Below, in pieces: positions 56,720 to 64,000 of a stretch of 64,000 bases of DNA. Below the pieces are notes generated by a model. That model saw nothing but the letters and a program-made list of their open reading frames with translations, had not been told where the DNA came from and made no database searches. Position numbers and translations under genes: made by a program. The DNA is from Tetmemena sp. SeJ-2015 (taxonomy: Eukaryota; Ciliophora; Spirotrichea; Sporadotrichida; Oxytrichidae): NCBI GenBank assembly GCA_027382625.1, contig JAJKFJ010022871.1:62001-126000 (forward strand), read 5' to 3'. Positions within the stretch are counted from its first letter, which is position 1. Each line of letters starts with the position of its first letter.

Positions 56720-58648
56720 ACTAACCCTCTCTTTATTATTTTGAGTGAGCATACCCTTCGCTTTCCTCAAGCGTAGAAGGAGAGGTATTAGGGCTGCTTA
56801 GAGCTTCCTTAGCTCCTCAACATAGCCCTTTTAGTCAGAGTGTCCATATTTTTCAAGGAATTTAGCGTATAACTCCAAAAATTATATGTGGATAGTAGGT
56901 TTGCAATTTTCTAGCGCCTTCTTGAAATCTTCCTATAAAATTATTAAAATGCATTATGCTTACGATATTTGCCTTTCGCACAAAAACTTCCTTTCTCTGA
57001 GATTGCAGCAAGATCCATCTCTTATATGTTCGGGTCATTATGAATATCTAGCTTAGCGTCTTAAACTACTGGCACCCACACACTCTAAGTCAAATCCAAT
57101 TCCTCATCATCCTCCAACTCATCTGACTCTCCACAGTACTCTGTTTTTATCTATTCTAGTAAGTCTTTCTTAATCACTCGCTTGAAATGAGTAGCCTATT
57201 GAATCTACTTTATGGGCCTCATCAACGCATCATTCACTAAAGTAGACAAGTCACTGCCTGAGTAGCCCTCAGTATGCTCAGCTAAAAAATCGATATCTGC
57301 TTCGGATAAGGTGTGATGAGGGCCAGAGTGTAGCTTTATAACCTTCTTCCTTGTTTACTTATCAGGCATCGGTACAAGAACTTTCCTTTCAAACCTTCGA
57401 AGGGCTGCAATATCCAGTTCCCAAGGCATGTTAGTGGTAGCGAACACAGATATTCGTTCAGGAATGTTCTTTATCTAATCTTATTTTAATCTTTGTTATG
57501 CATTGATGAATAATTTAAAGTTTAATCCATTTGCTTGAGGAACTCAGTTTTGATTCTTCTTTCAGTTTCACTTTCATTGCCTGTTCTTTTCCTTCCTAAT
57601 GAATCCATTTCATCAATCAGGATGATGGATGGGCTGTGCTCTCTAGCAAGTTCAAATAGCATTTGCAGTAGCTTTTCACTCTCTCCAATAAATTTGGAAG
57701 TTATATCAGCCAATGACACCCAGAAACATGTGGCTTTTGTCTTATGGCAAACAGCCTAGGTTAGCATGGTTTTGCCTACTCCAGGTGGCTACAGAATAAG
57801 TCATTGAAGGAAAATTCTTACCCCATAGAGCAAGATAGATTGCCAAGGTCTCACTTTTCCTTTGAAAATATGGGGAGCAATTTCGGGGAGAATGAAAGTC
57901 TCATTTATTATTTCCTTAGCGTATTCGTTGCCAGCAATATCATCGAAGCTTATACTTTACTGTTTAGTCATTATGCACTCTAAATTCAAATTTAAACCTA
58001 CTACAATCTCACTTACTCTTTAATTACTGTTTGAGTTCCTTGTTATACTTATTTGAAAGTTCCTCGAATATATTCACGCCTACTTAGTAAGAGGTAGTTG
58101 AGTCATTTTGAAGTGAAAATGAATGAATGATGCTTTGAGACTCAGAACTATGATGATGCTTAGCAATATCATCGTCTAAGCTGTCACTCTAAAGATTCCT
58201 CCTTCTTAGACTGCCTTAAACCTTTAACCTCTCAGCAGTCAGAGGAGCAGCAGTTAGCTAGTTCTAAGATTGATTCCTCACTATGTGTTAATGAAACTCG
58301 CTTGCCTCAGGAATACTAGATAATGCCTCACCAGTCTTCGTGGAGTCTGAAACTGAAAGTGCAGGCTGCTGAGAGTTTTATCTACGGAAAATTGATTGCT
58401 TGATCTCCTCTTCAGTTAAAGTATTAAATTTTAGATTGTATTTATGCCATCAATATTTAAGAAAGTATCCCTTTTTCGTTTTAAAATTCTTTAGCCTTGT
58501 AAAGAACTTGAGCTGTAATTTTTTCCCTTAGTAGAAAAGTCCTGGATGCTAGAACTTTACTTGCTAAATGACTCACTGTGAGACTGTTATTAGCTGATGC
58601 TGTTTTTTGTGCTGTTTGTGCTTCTTGGCGATAAATTTTGATTTTCAT
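56720..58648 (-). CDS. AAA ATPase, meiotic clade, VPS4-like
   Basis: Hexameric AAA ATPase that would remodel protein assemblies such as ESCRT-III. Start ATG 58648 is provisional. The N-terminal 200 residues are Ser/Gln-rich ([31 protein letters not shown]) with no clear MIT domain. AAA core: [17 protein letters not shown], Walker [15 protein letters not shown] after a 33-nt GT-AG intron (57821-57789), Walker [19 protein letters not shown], second region of homology [19 protein letters not shown], then [20 protein letters not shown] and IQQATHFKRV as in VPS4. C-terminal [14 protein letters not shown] resembles VPS4/katanin ends. The 3' end is approximate because no TGA closes the frame before 56494. 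Katanin or spastin are alternatives. Confidence 0.85.
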
Positions 58649-59049
58649 AATTTTCTATGTAATTTATTAAGAACGCAAATTTAAGAATGAGTCATAATTA
58701 GACACGAAGGCCAATTAAGATATCATTAATATTCTAGATTCTAGATTTAAAGATAATTAATTTCTCATAAGGATCAGAGCTATTCGATATATAAAAAACC
58801 TTTTGGAAAACGTCAAATATAATTAGAGGCTTAAATTAAGTCTATCTTGCTCCTTTTTGTCATTTAAACCTTAAATTATCTCTAGAAGATTTTTATAGGA
58901 TTGTTGTGAGTAAGTAATTATCTATTTTAAATCCTAATTACTCTATAGTATTTAGCAATTAGGTTGAAGCTATCATTTTAAATTTGATGAATCTTAAATT
59001 GTGGAAAAAGCAATTATATTTGTTGCATGATAGTTAAACTGAAAATGGA
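58649..59049. other. AT-rich intergenic region between divergent genes
   Basis: About 400 bp between starts at 58648 (minus) and 59050 (plus). No motif recognised. Confidence 0.45.
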
Positions 59050-59536
59050 ATGAATCCAGAGAAGCAGACATACTTATCAGATACAATCATTTTCAGTATA
59101 TATTAGATAAGGAGAGTCTCAGTCCACCTTACTGAAATTACTTTACTTACTTCCCATTATCCGCAGCATCTCCCTAAAGTAAGTAGGATCCTACGATTAA
59201 CTCATCATCATGTACAATTAAGCAGCCTGCCCGAATTGTAACTATTAAATACAAAGAGGATGAAATTTAGATTTGGAATTTGCATTATATGATAATACTG
59301 GGAACCAACGAGGCTTGATAAATTTGGTTATGTCATTTAATTGGTAATTTATGACGACTGTCCCAACCCACTAGGGGGATGAATAAGCTACTAAGTTTGA
59401 CTTAAGTTTTAATTCTGCCTCATCTGCCTCCCGGGCGAAAGACTCTGAAGTGTGCTCTTCGACAGGCCAGAGACTTTAATTACATTTTCCTCAGCTAAAA
59501 TATGTCTTTTAATATGATGAAATAACGTCTAGATGA
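59050..59536 (+). CDS. Small protein, unknown
   Basis: ATG 59050 (MNPEKQTYLSDT), then a block in another frame, AASPQSKQDPTINSSSCTIK and ARIVTIKYKEDEIQIW (59170-59285), then DNTGNQRGL and ATKFDLSFNSASSASRAKDS, ending QLKYVFQYDEITSR at TGA 59534. The ARIVTIKYKEDEIQIW strand pattern suggests a small beta domain. Two intervening segments must be removed (about 59085-59160 and 59285-59300). No family recognised. Confidence 0.5.
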
Positions 59537-59759
59537 AGTATACCTATGGTTTGCATAACTAGATTCTTGCTTTTTCTTTCTTTTCTGACCCAGAGTGCAA
59601 GCATTTTGATTAAATAATATTTTAATAAAGTTAAACTTAGGCTCAATTTATTAACTCACTTTGCAAATATTAAATCATCTTTTACTCTTAGAGTGTTTGG
59701 ATTAGGAAAATTAGAGAAATAAATTAATTGTTGTGCTAAGTAGGGGGTAGATAGTTAAA

Positions 59760-62226
59760 TCATTTAAAACCCCTCTTTTAAATGTAGGTTTCAATAACGT
59801 TGTAAGCATACACTCGCAAGTCAATGAGGTCATTTATTTGGTCTCGCCTGAGTAATTTGCTTAAGAACAACCTTGTAAATAAAAATGCATCTATATAAGT
59901 TGTTTCATCTATGATCAAGCTGAAAGTAAAGCATAAAATCATAAGTAAGTTTTAAAAGATAAAGTTGGATACTTCTCAGCACTTTTGTGCATCTCTCTGC
60001 TCCAGAGCATGTACATGAATCTGAGAGAGTAGCTGTAGAGCTCGAAAAAAGTCTACTTGTGTTGAGCGTTTAATTTACAAAAATTCTTCATCTCCTGCCT
60101 CGTAGCTCTTCTACGGGTATAAGAAGGCGAAACCACCTCTTTGTTTAGGTATAAGAAAGCCATGATAAAAGTCTATAAAAGTAATTCAACATATTCTGGA
60201 AGGAGCTTACAGTTACGTTAATAGAAGTAATCCCTATGTAGAAATACTAGGATCCATCTTCAAGCATTTGCTTAAATACCTCTGGATTTCTCTTAATGAA
60301 ATATCTCAAGCAGCTTAGAGAGAGTATGCCTCCACCTCTAAATTCAGATCTTGGATTCCTTGTCTGGAATCCAATATCTTTCCACTTATGAGTCTCCAGT
60401 CTCTAGGGTAACTTCTATTTTTCTTTTCCAAACACAAGCAAATATAAGTCTTTGAGGTCATCCTATAGATAATTTATGTGAATTATAATCATACCTCATG
60501 CTTTGGCTTTGTCATAGAATATGGCTCTATCATTTCCTTCTTGAATTTGAAATATTTGTCTTTCTATATTAGCTATTAAAATAAAAGAATGAAAGCTCAC
60601 CTCTTCTGGGGAAAATAAATACTATCTAAGGCAACAGGAAAGCAAATCTTCTATTAGAGTTTTCTTAGAAGAATAAAGATATGTTGGAGTTGCGTCATAG
60701 CTAGAAGCGCTTTAATACTCCTAATCTGCAGCTGGTAAGTTATTATTTTAGGATATTCCGTTCCAGCTTAAATAGCTTTAATTTAGGTTTTACTGATAGG
60801 GAACGCTCATACTGGAGTTCGACTTTTATTAGGAATGATCGTTTAGAAGTTGAATATTAGCTTCGGACGTCATTGAAACATCCCTTGGTCCGAAACTCTC
60901 GTTATCAAATTCGTTCTAAGTCTATGTTGGTGGTAAATTTTCAAGAGTATTTTAAGCAAGAAGATTGGATATTTAGCCCTATATAGTATTTTTAGATTTC
61001 TAATTCGGTTGTCTTTTCTATTCCGGTGTAGTTTTGTATTTCAAATAAAAATATTTGCAATTAAGGCATTCATTATATAAATTTTGTGATCTCTGTGTAT
61101 TTATAGATCGGCTTTCTTAATATACTTCATTGATTATAGAAATTGATTCCCTATTTAGTTATGGTCCTTAAAGCTATCTGCATCATTAGAAGATCTTTGC
61201 CTATTATGCTTGAAGCGCTTTGAGATATCTTTTGCATCTTTGTGCTTTTCGATTCCGATGTCGAACGTTCGTAGACCTTTCTCTTCATCTTCATCCTCAT
61301 CACGATTCCTAAAGGAAGTTTAATAACTTAGAAAATATGCAATGGGTAGTATAATGCCACGAAGCTCAATAAAATGTTTCAGCTGAATTTTTTCTTGTTG
61401 TCGTGCACACTTACTCAAAACTTTGCAAGCTGAATGAGTTTGATTTAGAGTGTGAATGCTTGCTCCTCCTTCTAATACCTTCCTTAAATCCAAGATCCTA
61501 GTTTTCAGAGGGAACATAGCTAGGATATCTCTAGTTCCTAAGTTTAGTTTTGTTACCTATATCTTTTGCCTCTTCATTATCAAAATCAAAGTCAAGTTGT
61601 ATTTTCCTTTCCTATTCGAAGCTCAGATCATTGTTTCTTTTTTCTTTTCTAAGCTTGATGTCAGTGGCAGAGTACTGCAAAGCTTGAAAGCCTTGAGCTA
61701 AAAGTGCAGAGTCATCACTGTCGTCTTCTTCAGTTCCCATCCTAATATCACCCGAGGCAGCGGCTGACTAGTACCTCCAATCTTGTTTCCTATCTACTCT
61801 TAAAGAAAGGGCCTCCGAAGAGCGATTTATTTCTTCAAGCTGCTATTTAGTTTGCTTCCTAGCTTTCTGGTTATTCTTGAATCTATGTTTGTCTCTTTTC
61901 TATGCAGCATCATAAGATCAAAACATAATTGTAAACAATCAGATTTTATGAGTGTAAAACTAAAATAAAATACATGTAGCTCAGAGTAGGAATTACAATA
62001 AAAATGAATCAAACTTTATTGCAAACAATAAACATTATAAGTAGGTAAGATTTAATCTTCATATAAATATTTACAAAGATCAAGTTTCTAATTGCAAAAA
62101 TCAATTTCTTGTTTAAGGATATGTATTTATTTAAGAGGTGGTGTGTAGATAATGAAGTGAGGAGGAGTTGTCATCATCTTCCTGGGAGGAGTTATTGATA
62201 AAATCACTAAGTGTCTCCTGCCTCAT
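59760..62226 (-). CDS. ELMO/CED-12 domain protein
   Basis: The C-terminal half is an ELMO domain: LETHKWKDIGFQTRNPRSEF, RGGGILSLSCLRYFIKRNP, YFYIGITSINVT (60390-60190), then LNAQHKQTFFELYSYSLRF near 60050 and a tail ending YNVIETYIQKRGFK, TGA 59760. ELMO-domain proteins of the ELMOD type act as GAPs for Arl2-family GTPases; this is family knowledge. Start ATG 62226 (MRQETLSDFINNSSQEDDD), then after a long AT-rich interruption (about 61920-62110) a charged head: RDKHRFKNNQKARKQTKQQ, SYVPSENQDLGFKEG, GLRTFDIGIEKHKDAKDI. Short GT-AG introns at 60573-60600 (28 nt) and 60463-60494 (32 nt). IESs near 61300 and 60100 were not placed. The long head is unlike animal ELMOD proteins. Confidence 0.82.
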
Positions 62227-62862
62227 TTTAATTCAGATATTGCAACTTCAATTATCTTTTCTACTTACTTATCAAGCAAAATTCAACACAACTTTAGTGG
62301 AAAAAACATAGCCTTTTAAATAAGCATTTTAAAATCAGAAAATAACTTTATCATAATCATCATAAGAAATTATAAGCATTTTAAAATAAATATTTTATAT
62401 ATTCCCAAATAATTCATCAATTGAAGGTAAGAATATGATTAAGTTGAGGGCAAAAATAAAAGATAAAGAGTGAGTAAGTTAAAAATAGTTAATCATTTTG
62501 AATATTAACCCATTGTGTAATTAAAAAAGTGTACCTCCTTATCTATTCAAAGATTTATCATCTATTATGATTTTCGTTTTAAGCACATATTGCAATAAGC
62601 ATGTATAAATCTATTCAAATATATTTTTACTTATTTTACCAATATAATCATATTCATAACATATACCTAAAAGATAAGTGCTAAATTCAAACCTATTGCT
62701 AAGTTAAAATCAATTAACATTCAAAATAAAAATTTATTACTCAACTTAAATTTTCTTAACTAATTAGTAATAGAATAAGAATCAAATATAAGTTCATAGA
62801 TATACGAATTACATTTGATTATTTATTAATTTTGAACAATAAAGCAATTTTGAACCTTAGTA
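62227..62862. other. AT-rich intergenic region between divergent genes
   Basis: Over 600 bp separating ATG 62226 (minus) and ATG 62863 (plus). No structure recognised. Confidence 0.45.
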
Positions 62863-64000
62863 ATGAAGAAATTCCAGAAAGAAAAGCTCCCTTCAGAGCC
62901 AATTTTGTCTTCAAGCTAAAAGCTACTATCAAAAGATAATAATTACACAAAAAAGAAAGAAGCTTAGACGAATGATTCTTATTCAGAACTTTTAGAAGAG
63001 TTTATTACTATCTCCTAAGTTTAAGTATAAAAATTGGAGACGGTTTCACTAAATCAAATTGCGTTTAGTGTCTAATAACAGTAAAATGAAATTTCAATTG
63101 ATGATCTTAGTAAATAACAAGAGACATATATATTTAACAGCTTTATTTAAGATGTTAAGCATTTTTAAAGTCATTTCATTTGACTTATTTATTTAAAAAG
63201 AGATAGAAATTACCCCAAAAGAAGGGAACTATTATGGTAGAATAATATGTCTAACAATTCCAGCTTTTCTGGCAAACATGCAATAAGGTCTTTTCGAACT
63301 ATTGACTATGATATTTTTGAGTGCAAATGTTGGGACTTAGGAATTAGCAGCCTATGGTTTGACTAACGTAAAATTTCAACAAAAAGCTCTAAATTTATCT
63401 TATTACTTATAATAGTGAGTTTCATCAATGCAATATTCGTAGGTTTTATATAAAATTAGTTAATAAGCTTATTTATATTTAAAGGCCTAAATACCACTTT
63501 ACTCACTTTAGTCTCTTAAAGTTATGGAAGAGGAAACCTTCAAATATGCTAAACCTATATCAACAGAGGGCGAGTTATTATAACACTAGCATTCATACCT
63601 ATCGCTATTCTTCTACAGTTTTCCTCAATTTAATTTGCGTTTTTCTTCAAAGATTTTTAGTTTGGATCATACATATTTAACTTTCTAAACTTGAGAGAGC
63701 CTAGCCTAAATAATGAAGCAACCTGGGCTCTTCGAATAACCTTAGTAGGGTTTTATGTCACTCTTTAACTAGACATCTCGCGCCAGGCAATTAATTCTAT
63801 GGGCCAAGCCAAGCTAATGGCTCTCACCCTTGTAGCTTCAATAATTTTACATCCTGCCTGGGCTTTTTAATAAGCTAATCTTTATTTAAAAGGGCTTATT
63901 TCTATGTTTCATACCTAAAACTGGGAATATGTGGGGCTGCCCTCACCAATCTGACAAGTATCCTTATAAATTTTGTGGTGCTTCATTTTCTAATTGGGAG
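62863..64000 (+). CDS. MATE-family transporter, copy 3 (partial at window end)
   Basis: Start ATG 62863 (MKKFQKEKLPSEPILSSSQK), an acidic/Gln-rich head, then an interruption (about 63160-63195) before KEGNYYGRIICLTIPAFLAN, which aligns with YYWEIICMVVPANLAN of copies 1 and 2. Then QGLFELLTMIFLSANVG, NTTLLTLVSQSYGRGNLQIC, REPSLNNEATWALRITLVG and DISRQAINSMGQAKLMALTL, running off the window at GAALTNLTSILINFVVLHF. It is far more diverged from copies 1 and 2 than they are from each other, so the family expanded before the local 24-35 kb duplication. Membrane efflux pump by family. Confidence 0.83.

Noticed and set aside
58400..58648. MIT domain at the start of the AAA ATPase
   Set aside because: One frame is helical ([17 protein letters not shown]) but the competing Ser-rich frame is equally open; no domain call made.
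1..64000. Scrambled (permuted or inverted) coding segments
   Set aside because: Germline genes of this group can be scrambled, and some unresolved frame changes could reflect that, but no pair of coding segments could be shown to be out of order.
1..64000. Telomere repeats, TBE-type transposons, CRISPR arrays, tRNA or rRNA genes
   Set aside because: No C4A4/G4T4 run, transposase motif, regular spacer array or cloverleaf was found by reading both strands.

Overview
The window looks like germline (micronuclear) DNA of a stichotrich/hypotrich ciliate of the Oxytricha-Stylonychia type. TAA and TAG are read as Gln and only TGA stops: kinase, hydrolase, SDR, MATE and AAA reading frames run through many TAA/TAG codons. 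Introns are short (28-58 nt, GT-AG). Almost every recognisable gene is also broken by small AT-rich segments (24-104 bp, one of 493 bp) bounded by short direct repeats of 3-9 bp. Removing the segment with one repeat copy restores the frame and the family motif. That is the MDS-IES-pointer architecture. I could place coordinates on nineteen such internal eliminated sequences (IESs). No C4A4/G4T4 telomere tract, TBE-type transposon, tRNA, rRNA or CRISPR was seen.

Layout. 0.3-4.3 kb: minus-strand coiled-coil and Gln/Asn-rich reading frames, with one clear receiver-domain motif. 4.9-11.2 kb: two plus-strand unknown genes, the first about 5 kb. 11.4-14.2 kb: tandem bacterial-type glucokinases. 14.4-15.3 kb: a Cys-rich single-pass membrane protein. 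15.4-22.0 kb: acidic, coiled-coil and unknown proteins. 22.2-23.9 kb: a class I glutamine amidotransferase-like protein. 23.9-34.9 kb: a divergent pair of MATE transporters and its duplicate, in which one member is a deleted pseudogene. 36.0-48.9 kb: membrane and unknown proteins plus a monoglyceride-lipase-like hydrolase. 49.9-51.4 kb: a direct and inverted repeat cluster. 51.4-62.2 kb: a small unknown gene, two convergent SDRs, a VPS4-like AAA ATPase, a small unknown gene and an ELMO-domain protein. 62.9 kb to the end: a third intact-looking MATE gene, cut by the window edge.

The genes do not form one pathway. They share the need for IES excision before they can encode protein. The MATE duplicates give an internal control: copy 2 lacks, at base precision, two IESs that copy 1 carries. 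Boundaries given for unknown genes are approximate, because with a single stop codon several frames stay open and not every IES or intron could be resolved. Stretches at 31.9-32.0, 34.0-35.9 and 50.5-50.9 kb carry long homopolymer runs that may be assembly noise.
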